A stretch of 22,233 bases of DNA from CAVLCC01 sp963624975 (lineage in GTDB: Bacteria; Actinomycetota; Coriobacteriia; Coriobacteriales; CADBOM01). Below, piece by piece: positions 7,841-14,512 of the stretch. The stretch covers positions 1 through 22,233 of the forward strand of contig CAVFRF010000067.1 of assembly GCA_963624975.1 (NCBI GenBank). Reading direction: 5' to 3'. Every line of letters begins with the position of its first letter. The stretch's first letter is position 1. Under the pieces are notes generated by a model, which did no database searches, was not told where the DNA came from, and saw only the letters and a program-made list of their open reading frames with translations. The translations under genes and the position numbers were made by a program.

Positions 7841-9040
7841 CTATTTGTCGTGAATGCCGCAGTACAAGCTGTCGGGACGCGCATGGTTGCGGCACCTCTG
7901 GCCGTTGGCCAGGATGTGGGCGCAGCGGCCGTCCGACTGAACCTCTTCCTGCTCTTCCTCGTCGTCGATGAGGCTGTCGCCGCCCGACATCTCCTTCACC
8001 AGCGACGCGCTCTTGATGTCGATGTGCCATCCGGTGAGCCTGGCAGCGAGCCTTGCGTTCTGGCCCTCCTTGCCGATGGCCAGCGAAAGCTGGTCGTCGG
8101 GCACCACCACGGTGGCGTAGTGCCTGTTCTCGTCGATGCTCACGCTCGACACCTTGGCCGGCGAAAGCGCGTTGGTCACAAAGATCGCGGGGTTCTCGTT
8201 CCATGCGATCACGTCCACGCGCTCGTTGTGCAGCTCCTCCACGACCATCCTCACGCGCGAGCCCTTGGGACCCACGCAGGCGCCCACGGGGTCGAGGTTG
8301 TTCTCCCTCGAGTACACGGCGACCTTCGACCTGGCGCCGGGCTCGCGTGCGATCCTCTTGATCTCGACCACGCCCTCGTAGATCTCGGGAACCTCCATCT
8401 CGAAGAGGCGCCTGATAAACTCCGCGTCGGTGCGCGACACCACGATCAGCGGCCTGGTGCTGTGGCCCTTGGGGAGGTTCTCCACGTCGGATGGATCCCT
8501 CACGTCAACGATCAGTGCCTTCATCCGCTGGTTGTGATGGTATCTCTCGTTGGCCGGCTTCTCGTTGCGCTCGCCGGGGTTCTTCGCAAGGTCGTAGGAC
8601 GGAAGCTCCGCCTCCACGCCGTCGCGGATCTTGAGGATGGTGAAGTCGTTGGTGGCCTGCAGCACCACGCCCGACACCAGCTCGCCGATCCTCTCGACGA
8701 ACTCGTTGTAGAGGTTCCGCTTCTCGTGCTCGCGCAGGATCTCGGCCAGGTACTTCTTCACGTGCTGGGCTGCGATGCGGCTCACGTTGTCGGGAGTTAC
8801 GTCGCGCTCCTCGAACGACTCGTAGTTGCCCTCCTCGTCGGGCTCGCCCACCGGCACCTGCTCGAACACGTAGATCTTGCCGCTGGTGCGGTCGATCGTG
8901 ACCCTGGGGTCGAACTCGAGGTTGAGTATCGACTTGTAGCTCTTGGAAAACGACTGCTCGAGCTTCTCGAGAAGATACAGTTCGTCGATCTTCTTCTCGG
9001 CCGCCAGCGCGGCAAGCGCGTCCTTCAGTTCCGAAGCCAT
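7841..9040 (-). CDS. nusA: Transcription termination/antitermination factor NusA with Cys/His-rich tail
   Basis: NusA binds RNA polymerase and modulates pausing, termination and antitermination. The 399 residues show an N-terminal polymerase-binding domain (1 to about 120), an S1 domain (about 122-195, SGVVLQATNDFTILKIRDGVE), and two KH domains (about 215-345) with the signatures DPVGACVGPKGSRV and LAIGKEGQNARLAARLTGW. After an acidic linker the protein ends in an unusual motif with C373, H375, C383, H386, C394 and H397, resembling small zinc-binding modules. ATG at 9040 has an excellent AGGAGG site eight bases upstream, overlapping the end of rimP, which ends 12 bases before. Confidence 0.97.
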   Translation of the reverse strand: MASELKDALAALAAEKKIDELYLLEKLEQSFSKSYKSILNLEFDPRVTIDRTSGKIYVFEQVPVGEPDEEGNYESFEERDVTPDNVSRIAAQHVKKYLAEILREHEKRNLYNEFVERIGELVSGVVLQATNDFTILKIRDGVEAELPSYDLAKNPGERNEKPANERYHHNQRMKALIVDVRDPSDVENLPKGHSTRPLIVVSRTDAEFIRRLFEMEVPEIYEGVVEIKRIAREPGARSKVAVYSRENNLDPVGACVGPKGSRVRMVVEELHNERVDVIAWNENPAIFVTNALSPAKVSSVSIDENRHYATVVVPDDQLSLAIGKEGQNARLAARLTGWHIDIKSASLVKEMSGGDSLIDDEEEQEEVQSDGRCAHILANGQRCRNHARPDSLYCGIHDK

Positions 9041-9052
9041 TCGGTTCTCCTC

Positions 9053-9520
9053 CTAAAACTCTATCTTTCCAACCACGTGGGCTGTCTGTATGCCGTCAAA
9101 CGGGATCGCATGCGACTCCCCGTCGATCATTACCATCACGTCGTCGCCGTCCATGCCCGCAAGCTCTCCGCTGAACCTCTTGCGACCGTCCACCGGGTCG
9201 CTCACGATCTTCACATCCTCGCCGGCGAACCTGCAGAAGTGCTCCCTGGTGCGAAGCGGCCTGTCGATTCCGGGCGAAGAGACCTCGAGCATGTAGTTGC
9301 CCGAAACGATGTCCATATCGTCTACGATTGGCTCGAGCCAGGCCTTCTGAGCCTCCGAGATGTCGTCGAGGTCGATGCCGCCATCCACCTTGTCGATGTA
9401 GATGCGCAGAATCGGAGAGCCCGCCTTGCCGAGCAGCTGCGCGTCCACCACCTCGAAGCCGTTGGCTTCGGCAGCGGGTTCGAGCGCCCCTATGAGGTCG
9501 AGCACCTTCTTGCTCCTCAT
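9053..9520 (-). CDS. rimP: Ribosome maturation factor RimP
   Basis: RimP helps assemble the 30S subunit and is the usual neighbour of nusA. The 155 residues contain the family core: a GFEVVDAQLLGKAGSPILRI strand region, IDLDDISEAQKAW, and NYMLEVSSPGIDRPL, the hallmark segment of the family. The reading frame is open further upstream to 9820, but that extension crosses a promoter and three hairpins and has no family similarity. ATG at 9520 is therefore chosen; GGGAGG lies about 12 bases upstream. It is the first gene of the operon that runs to ribF. Confidence 0.95.
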   Translation of the reverse strand: MRSKKVLDLIGALEPAAEANGFEVVDAQLLGKAGSPILRIYIDKVDGGIDLDDISEAQKAWLEPIVDDMDIVSGNYMLEVSSPGIDRPLRTREHFCRFAGEDVKIVSDPVDGRKRFSGELAGMDGDDVMVMIDGESHAIPFDGIQTAHVVGKIEF

Positions 9521-9552
9521 CTTCTGGTCGCGCCTCCCTTCGGTCGATACAT

Positions 9553-9578
9553 AAAAAAAGCGGGCATGAGACCCACTT
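9553..9578 (-). terminator. Terminator/attenuator hairpin 3 just before rimP
   Basis: The stem AAGTGGG/CCCGCTT (9578-9572 and 9564-9558, one G-U pair) is followed on the minus strand by a run of seven T beginning at 9559, only 33 bases before the rimP ATG. It lies downstream of the operon promoter, so as an intrinsic terminator it would act as an attenuator of the whole rimP-nusA-infB operon. Confidence 0.6.
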
Positions 9579-9594
9579 CCAAAAGCGAACCTAT

Positions 9595-9620
9595 ACAAAA
9601 GGCAGCTCGTAGGCTGCCTT
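9595..9620 (-). terminator. Terminator-like hairpin 2 in the rimP leader
   Basis: Perfect eight-base arms AAGGCAGC/GCTGCCTT (9620-9613 and 9606-9599) enclose a six-base loop and are followed by a short T-rich tail TTG. It lies inside the leader expected from the promoter at 9697-9668. It may be a weak terminator or one arm of an alternative fold. Confidence 0.55.
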
Positions 9621-9632
9621 CGAAAAACAAAC

Positions 9633-9665
9633 GGCTTGCGACGGCAACAAAGCCTATCGCAAGCC
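9633..9665 (-). terminator. Terminator-like hairpin 1 upstream of rimP
   Basis: Perfect eight-base arms GGCTTGCG/CGCAAGCC (9665-9658 and 9640-9633) enclose 17 bases that contain an inner GGC/GCC stem. On the minus strand they are followed by GTTTGTTTTT. The predicted rimP start site falls inside the first arm, so this hairpin would form fully only in transcripts arriving from upstream. That suits a terminator of the preceding DUF177 unit. Confidence 0.65.
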
Positions 9666-9667
9666 AA

Positions 9668-9697
9668 AATATAGCATATCTGCGGGTAGATTGGCAA
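9668..9697 (-). promoter_or_regulatory. Promoter of the rimP-nusA-infB operon
   Basis: TTGCCA (9697-9692) and TATATT (9673-9668) are separated by 18 bases, and the -10 box is preceded by TG one base away (extended -10). Each hexamer matches the sigma-70 consensus in five of six positions. Transcription would begin near 9660, leaving a leader of about 140 bases before rimP. Confidence 0.65.
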
Positions 9698-9847
9698 ATC
9701 CAGCGGCATGCTCCACGCTCTATCGACCGCCCAACGGCGCATACTCGCCGACGAAACGCCCGGAGCCGTGGTAGAACGTATCGGCCACCGGCCGCGCGGC
9801 GTGCATCTCGGGCGGGCCACGGCAAGACCGCGAGGCCCAGCGCGGCT

Positions 9848-10393
9848 CTACTCCCGCTCGCCGCCATCTTCGTCGAAGAAGCCCTTGAGCACCGAGAACG
9901 GGTTGAACTCGTCGATCTGCTCGCTGCAGTCGCAGCTCTCCACGTTGCGGTTGCACCCGCACTTGGGGCACAGCCCCTTGCAGTCCTCGCTGCACACGAA
10001 CAGCGTGGGCATGCCCACCACAACGGCCGAGGTCACGCAGTCGGTGAGGTCCACCTCGCCGTTCTCGGGCACGAACTCGTACTCGTCTTCCTCCATGCCC
10101 TCGAGGTTGGACTCCTCCGAGATGGCGAAGTATCCCTCGATGTCGGAGTCCACGTGCACGCTCGCGCGCTCGAGGCACCTCACGCACTCGCCTTCCACGT
10201 CGGCCGACACGCTGCCGGTCGCCACCACCGCGTCGCCCACGTTCGACAGCACCATGTGGTAGTCCACGCCGCCTGGCAGCTCGTACTCCAGCGAGCCAAG
10301 CTCGAACGACCCGATGTTCAGGTTGCCGTCGATCACGGTCGACAGACCGGTGCTGTCGAGGATGGAGGTTATGTTCTCTACGATGCGGTTCAT
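9848..10393 (-). CDS. DUF177 (YceD) family protein
   Basis: DUF177 proteins are small conserved proteins, in some species linked to ribosomal RNA and L32; the exact activity is not settled. The 181 residues contain a CVRCLE motif (about residues 71-76), an acidic middle (EGMEEDEYEFVPENGEV), and the family's C-terminal cluster CKGLCPKCGCN followed by CDC, with four or more Cys that may bind metal. ATG at 10393 follows the preceding gene by 17 bases, with GAAGG upstream. In mycobacteria a DUF177 gene likewise follows the coiled-coil gene sepIVA. The expected rpmF, rnc or plsX neighbour is absent. Confidence 0.9.
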   Translation of the reverse strand: MNRIVENITSILDSTGLSTVIDGNLNIGSFELGSLEYELPGGVDYHMVLSNVGDAVVATGSVSADVEGECVRCLERASVHVDSDIEGYFAISEESNLEGMEEDEYEFVPENGEVDLTDCVTSAVVVGMPTLFVCSEDCKGLCPKCGCNRNVESCDCSEQIDEFNPFSVLKGFFDEDGGERE

Positions 10394-10410
10394 CTAACGA
10401 CCTTCGACGC

Positions 10411-10878
10411 CTATCTCAGGGGAGAGCGGTTGTTGAGCCTCTCCCTGCACCTGTGCACGTTCTCGCCGAGCGACTCCAGCGTGCTCTCGATGTGGGAGAA
10501 CACGTTGTCGGCGTAGTCCTCGGCACCGGCCCTCGTCGAGCGCTCCAGCTCGCGAGCATCGGCCAGGATGTTCTCGGCCTGCTGCTGGGCGATGCGCACG
10601 ATCTCCTGCTCGCTGGCGATGGTGAGCGCCTGGCTGCGCGCATCCTCCAGGATGCGGGTGCATTCCGCCTCGGCATCTTCGAGAAGCCCCTGCCTCTCCC
10701 TCACTATCTGCCTGGCCTGCGAGAACTCCACCGGGAACGCGTCCCTGATGTCGCTGATGATATCCATGGCCTGGTTGTAGTCGATCTGCCGTTTGGAGTT
10801 GTTGCCAAGTGCCGGCTTGCTATCGTCGATAAGGTCGCAAAGTTCATCGAGCAGCGCAAGGACTCCGGTCTCATCCAT
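10411..10878 (-). CDS. DivIVA/SepIVA-like coiled-coil protein
   Basis: The 155 residues contain no enzyme motif. Residues about 50-140 form one long predicted coiled coil rich in Glu, Ala, Gln and Arg (RQIVRERQGLLEDAEAE, then AQQQAENILADAREL), like the helical part of DivIVA-type or ATP-synthase-b-like proteins. There is no signal peptide or membrane helix. Location directly before a DUF177 gene matches the mycobacterial order sepIVA-DUF177, where SepIVA acts in septation and polar growth; that function is transferred by context only. ATG at 10878 has AAAGGG seven bases upstream. It is the first gene after a 184-base gap with a candidate promoter. Confidence 0.75.
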   Translation of the reverse strand: MDETGVLALLDELCDLIDDSKPALGNNSKRQIDYNQAMDIISDIRDAFPVEFSQARQIVRERQGLLEDAEAECTRILEDARSQALTIASEQEIVRIAQQQAENILADARELERSTRAGAEDYADNVFSHIESTLESLGENVHRCRERLNNRSPLR

Positions 10879-10943
10879 GTTGAACCCTTTCGAATCCGTA
10901 GGAACAGGTACGTGTCAAATGTGGTATAGCAATGCGGTGCAGG

Positions 10944-10953
10944 GGTGCGCACC
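10944..10953. repeat. Perfect 10-bp palindrome in the leader of the DivIVA-like gene
   Basis: GGTGCGCACC is a perfect palindrome lying about 40 bases downstream of the candidate start site. It could be an operator, but a ten-base palindrome in GC-rich DNA may also be chance. Confidence 0.3.
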
Positions 10954-10995
10954 TCCCTATATGATGTGGTTTGCAAAACCGTTCATATGAAGTTG

Positions 10996-11004
10996 AGTAT
11001 ACCA
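10996..11004 (-). promoter_or_regulatory. Candidate extended -10 promoter of the DivIVA-like/DUF177 unit
   Basis: TGG followed by TATACT (11001-10996) is an extended -10 element with five of six consensus bases. No good -35 box is found at 16-18 bases, which extended -10 promoters can tolerate. Transcription would begin near 10989, giving a leader of about 110 bases. Confidence 0.4.
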
Positions 11005-11062
11005 TTAGTTGCCAAACGGAGGGTTTGCCCCGCTCGAAGGCGCAAAAACGCCATCGACCCGG

Positions 11063-11590
11063 CTATTCGAACGAGCAGCCGGTGACCCTCGCCAGCGCAC
11101 GGCCCGCGGCTTCGGGCACCAGGCCCGACACGTTGCCCTTGCAGTAGGCGATGTCGCGCACCACCGACGACGAGAGGTACATGTTCTGCGGAAGGGCCAT
11201 GATGAAGATGGTCTCGAGGTCGGGGCTGAGCGTGTAGTTGAGCGCCGACATCTGGAACTCCGCCTCGAAGTCGGTGACCGCGCGAAGACCCTTCACGAGC
11301 ACCCTCACGTCGTTTTGCGCAGCGAAGTCCACGAGCAGCCCCGTGAACGACTTCACGGTCACGTTCTCGATGTCCGCCAGGGCCTCCGTGGCGATCTGGA
11401 CCCTCTCCTCCAGCGAGAACATGGGGCCCGCGCCCTTGCGGGGCGACTCCGCCACTGCCACGACCACCTCTCCGAAGAGCTTGGACGCCCTGCGTATCAC
11501 GTCGATGTGGCCCGCGGTGATGGGGTCGAACGTGCCCGGCACCATGGCCCTTATGTTGTTCACGCATTCGGCTGTCGTGCTGTTGGACAT
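11063..11590 (-). CDS. coaD: Phosphopantetheine adenylyltransferase
   Basis: CoaD transfers AMP from ATP to 4'-phosphopantetheine, the penultimate step of coenzyme A synthesis. The 175 residues show GTFDPITAGH (19-28, nucleotidyltransferase HxGH-type motif), KGLRAVTDFEAEFQM in the middle (substrate binding), and the SSSVVR motif near residue 138 for ATP. The N-terminus is about a dozen residues longer than usual; ATG at 11590 has AAGGGG at good spacing, while an internal ATG at residue 16 would give the typical short start. It follows rsmD by 15 bases, a pairing conserved in many bacteria, and ends the asp23-fakA-recG-rsmD-coaD cluster. Confidence 0.96.
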   Translation of the reverse strand: MSNSTTAECVNNIRAMVPGTFDPITAGHIDVIRRASKLFGEVVVAVAESPRKGAGPMFSLEERVQIATEALADIENVTVKSFTGLLVDFAAQNDVRVLVKGLRAVTDFEAEFQMSALNYTLSPDLETIFIMALPQNMYLSSSVVRDIAYCKGNVSGLVPEAAGRALARVTGCSFE

Positions 11591-11605
11591 TGTGCTTGCC
11601 CCTTC

Positions 11606-12250
11606 CTATCGTGCGACGTCTTCGAACGTTAGATACACCACCCGGCTCTTGCCATACGCCTTGGCGGATGAAAACGAGAACCTCTCCCCAAGCTCGTCTA
11701 GCATCTCCTGCGCGTAGTCGGGCACGGCTTCGCGGTCCTTCTTCTTGCCCTTGGGCTTCTTGCCGCCGCCCGCAAGCTCGTAGGCGATCAATGCGCCCGG
11801 AGCGAGCGCCCCGGCATCGGCAAGCGACTTGACCACGCCGCACACGTCGGACACGCCGACTGCATATGGCGGGTCGAGGAACACTATATCGAAAGGCGCG
11901 CCGAAAAGGCTGCGTCCCGAAGCCGCCAGCGCGAAGGTGTCGGCCTTGAGCGTGCTGGCGCGCCCGCGGCCGAGCTTGAGCGGAGCCAGGTTGGACTCGA
12001 TGGTCGACACCGCCTTGGCGTTGGCATCCACGAACAGGCACCTGGCGGCACCGCGCGAGAGCGCCTCGATGCCCACCGCGCCGCTTCCGGCAAACGCGTC
12101 TAGCATGCTCGCGCCCTCGAAGCCCCCGTCACGGCTCGACGTGACAGTGCTTGCAAACGCCTCTCTCAGCATGTCCGAGCTTGGCCTCGTGGAATCCCCT
12201 GGAACGGCCTCCACGTGCCTGCCCTTGAACTCGCCGGCTATTATCCTCAT
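11606..12250 (-). CDS. rsmD: 16S rRNA (guanine-N2)-methyltransferase RsmD
   Basis: RsmD methylates G966 (E. coli numbering) of 16S rRNA in the assembled 30S subunit, using S-adenosylmethionine. The 214 residues begin with the typical MRIIAGEFKGR and TRPSSDMLREA, then show the SAM-binding loop LDAFAGSGAVGIEALSRGA (from residue 50) and the catalytic LDPPY (125-129). A basic stretch KKPKGKKKDRE at about 177-187 is inserted before the last strands, where shorter homologues have a tight loop. ATG at 12250 has GAGG seven bases upstream. It lies 20 bases after recG. Confidence 0.95.
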   Translation of the reverse strand: MRIIAGEFKGRHVEAVPGDSTRPSSDMLREAFASTVTSSRDGGFEGASMLDAFAGSGAVGIEALSRGAARCLFVDANAKAVSTIESNLAPLKLGRGRASTLKADTFALAASGRSLFGAPFDIVFLDPPYAVGVSDVCGVVKSLADAGALAPGALIAYELAGGGKKPKGKKKDREAVPDYAQEMLDELGERFSFSSAKAYGKSRVVYLTFEDVAR

Positions 12251-12270
12251 CCTTCGACCTCTTCCATGGC

Positions 12271-14505
12271 TTAGGCCTGTTCTTCAGATTGTGAGTATAT
12301 TGCATCGACCTCGTGGCGCATGAGCGCATTGGCCGGATGCACGAGCAGCGGGTCAGATGCGAGCACGCGCTGGGCATCGGCCCTAGACGCATCGATGAGG
12401 TCGGCATCGCGGACCAGGTTGGAGAAGCGCAGCGCCGACACGCCGTGCTGCCTGCTGCCCGCCACGTCGCCTTCCTTCCTGAGCGAGAGGTCCATCTTCG
12501 CAAGCTCGAAGCCATCCTGCGTGGATGCGATGAACTCCATGCGCTTGGCCGCCACCTCGGTCTTGGTGGATGCCAGCAATATGGCCTTGCCGGGGTGCTC
12601 GCCACGTCCCACGCGGCCCCTAAGCTGGTGGAGCTGCGACAGGCCGAACCTCTCGGCATCCTCAACCACCATGAGCGTGGCGTTGGGCACGTCTACGCCC
12701 ACCTCCACCACCGTGGTGGACACAAGCACGTCTATCTCGCCTGCCGCGAAGCGCGCCATCACGTCGGCCTTCTCGGCGGCTCCCTGCTCGCCGCACAGCA
12801 GGCCCACCCTCATGTTGGGAAACACCTGGTTCTGCAGGTAGTCGGCCTCCTTGCGGGCAGCTCGCAGGTCCTCGCCCATAGCCGCGAAGTCGGCCTCGTC
12901 CAGCGGCATGTCGCGCTCCTCGTCGGCGAGGTCGTCCCTCTCGTCTTCGCCACGGTCCTTCCTGCCCCCGCCGGCTTTGCCGCCGCCAGCCTTGCCGCCC
13001 GAAGAGGCATCGCCGATGAGCGGGCAGATGATGTAGGCCTGGCGCCCCTCGGCCACGCATTCGCGAATGGCGTCGAAGGCCGCGAAGCGGTTGGACTTCT
13101 CCATCACCACGGTCTCGATGTCGCGGTTGCCTCCCGGACGCTGCCTGATGCACGAGCAGTCCAGATTGCCGTACACGGTGAGCGCCAGCGATCGCGGGAT
13201 GGGCGTCGCGGTCATGCACAGGTAGTCCACGCCCGCGCCCTTGGATCTGAGCTTCTCCCTCTGCGCCACGCCGAACCTATGCTGCTCGTCCACCACCGCT
13301 AGGGTGAGGTTGGCGAACCTCACGTCGTCTTCCAGCACCGCGTGGGTGGAGAACAGCACGTCGATCATCCCGGTGGCAAGCCCGTCGACGATGGCCTTGC
13401 GGTCGGCCGCAGGCGTGGACGAGGTGAGCACGGCCCACCTCATGCCGCATTGGTCGAACACCTGCCCGACCTTGGAGCCGTACTGCTTGGCCAGCACCTC
13501 GGTGGGGGCCATCATCACGCCCTGCGCCCCGGAGTCGGCCACCGCGGCGAACGCGCCCGCTGCCACCATGGTCTTGCCCGTGCCCACGTCGCCCAGAAGC
13601 ATCCGGTTCATGCGCGTGCCGGCGGCCATGTCGGACAGGATGTCGTCCAGCGCCGCCCTCTGGTCGTGCGTAAGCTCGAACGGCAGGCTCTGCTCGAAGC
13701 GCCGCATCGCCGGTCCGTCAACCACGTGGGCGAAGCCGGGCATGGCCGCGTTGGCCTCGTTGCGCTCGAGCATCCAGTGCAGCTGCAGCACGAGCAGCTC
13801 CTCGTAGGCGAGCCTGCGCCTGGCTTCCTCCACGTCGTCCACGCATCGCGGCATGTGGATCGTCTCGATGGCGCAATGCCTGCTCATAAGGCCATGCTCG
13901 AGACGCATCCACACCGGAAGCGGGTCCACGGGGTGGCCGAGGTACTCGAGCGCCGCCGCCACGAGCTTGGCGATCAGGTTCGAGGTGATGCCCTTGGTCT
14001 GCTTGTACACGGGCCGGATCCCCAGCGTGGCATCGTCTTCTAGCACCATGTACTCCGGCGAGTTCATCTGCCGAAAGCCGCCGCGAAACTCCACCGTGCC
14101 CTGCAGCAGCACGGTCTTGCCCTCGGCGATCGCGTTGGCAATCCACGGCTGGTTGAACCACACCGCGTTCACCACCCCGGTGTCGTCCACGATGCTTGCC
14201 TGCGTTATGCGCATGCGCCTGCGCACCACGCGGGTCGATACCGCGTCCACCTCCCCCAGCACGTTGGCCTTCTGGCCGATGGCGCACATGGCGGCAGGCG
14301 TGACGTTGGTGAAGTCCATGTAGCGAAACGGGGCATGGCGCAGCAGGTCGCGAATCGTGCGGATGCCGAGTCTCTCCAGCGCGCGGCTCCTGGTCGCCGA
14401 GACCCCGGGCAGCACCGCCACCGGGTCGTCCATACGCAAAGACGCACCGACGCGCGGGTTGCACGTCGGTGCGTCCAGGTTTGCAAGGCGCTGAGCAGCT
14501 GCCAT
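12271..14505 (-). CDS. recG: ATP-dependent DNA helicase RecG, with linker insertion
   Basis: RecG remodels stalled replication forks and branched DNA. The 744 residues contain a wedge/OB domain (about 60-170), helicase motif I GDVGTGKT (305-312), motif II DEQHR (406-410), motif III TATPIPR, and motif VI QLRGRVGRG. After YIICPLIG (to about 498) comes an insertion of about 55 residues: a Gly/Lys repeat GGKAGGGKAGGG, then an acidic stretch ending near 555, where E. coli RecG has only about 20 residues. The start is unsettled. ATG at 14505 has no good ribosome binding site; ATG at 14433 begins right at the conserved DPVAVLPGVS but lies just after a perfect inverted repeat. It follows the FakA-like gene by seven bases. 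Confidence 0.95.
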   Translation of the reverse strand: MAAAQRLANLDAPTCNPRVGASLRMDDPVAVLPGVSATRSRALERLGIRTIRDLLRHAPFRYMDFTNVTPAAMCAIGQKANVLGEVDAVSTRVVRRRMRITQASIVDDTGVVNAVWFNQPWIANAIAEGKTVLLQGTVEFRGGFRQMNSPEYMVLEDDATLGIRPVYKQTKGITSNLIAKLVAAALEYLGHPVDPLPVWMRLEHGLMSRHCAIETIHMPRCVDDVEEARRRLAYEELLVLQLHWMLERNEANAAMPGFAHVVDGPAMRRFEQSLPFELTHDQRAALDDILSDMAAGTRMNRMLLGDVGTGKTMVAAGAFAAVADSGAQGVMMAPTEVLAKQYGSKVGQVFDQCGMRWAVLTSSTPAADRKAIVDGLATGMIDVLFSTHAVLEDDVRFANLTLAVVDEQHRFGVAQREKLRSKGAGVDYLCMTATPIPRSLALTVYGNLDCSCIRQRPGGNRDIETVVMEKSNRFAAFDAIRECVAEGRQAYIICPLIGDASSGGKAGGGKAGGGRKDRGEDERDDLADEERDMPLDEADFAAMGEDLRAARKEADYLQNQVFPNMRVGLLCGEQGAAEKADVMARFAAGEIDVLVSTTVVEVGVDVPNATLMVVEDAERFGLSQLHQLRGRVGRGEHPGKAILLASTKTEVAAKRMEFIASTQDGFELAKMDLSLRKEGDVAGSRQHGVSALRFSNLVRDADLIDASRADAQRVLASDPLLVHPANALMRHEVDAIYSQSEEQA
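14441..14475. repeat. Perfect 12-bp inverted repeat at the recG 5' end
   Basis: GACGCACCGACG (14441-14452) and its exact complement CGTCGGTGCGTC (14464-14475) flank 11 bases. The pairing continues with GCAAA (14436-14440) and TTTGC (14480-14484) after a four-base bulge. It lies in recG codons 11-22 if translation starts at 14505, or seven bases upstream of the alternative ATG at 14433, where it could hinder or control initiation. Confidence 0.75.
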
Positions 14506-14512
14506 GGCGCGG

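Larger units (their letters stand above)
9521..9847 (-). other. Non-coding stretch between the DUF177 gene and rimP
   Basis: About 330 bases without a supported gene. In transcription order it holds about 150 bases of featureless GC-rich sequence with a 28-codon frame lacking a ribosome binding site, a promoter at 9697-9668, and then three successive hairpins each followed by a T-rich tract. A ribosomal protein L32 gene, often found after DUF177 genes, is not present here. Confidence 0.7.

Noticed and set aside
9560..9576. The rimP hairpin and the uvrB terminator share the loop sequence CATGAGA in opposite orientation.
   Set aside because: Seven shared bases with different stems are too short to claim a common element.
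9721..9807. A 28-codon minus-strand frame beginning MHAARPVADTFYHG after the DUF177 gene.
   Set aside because: It has no ribosome binding site, is not ribosomal protein L32, and lies in unconstrained GC-rich sequence. It remains only a possible leader peptide.
9521..9820. Extension of rimP by 100 codons to an ATG at 9820.
   Set aside because: The extension crosses a promoter and three hairpins and has no resemblance to RimP; ATG at 9520 gives a full-length family member.
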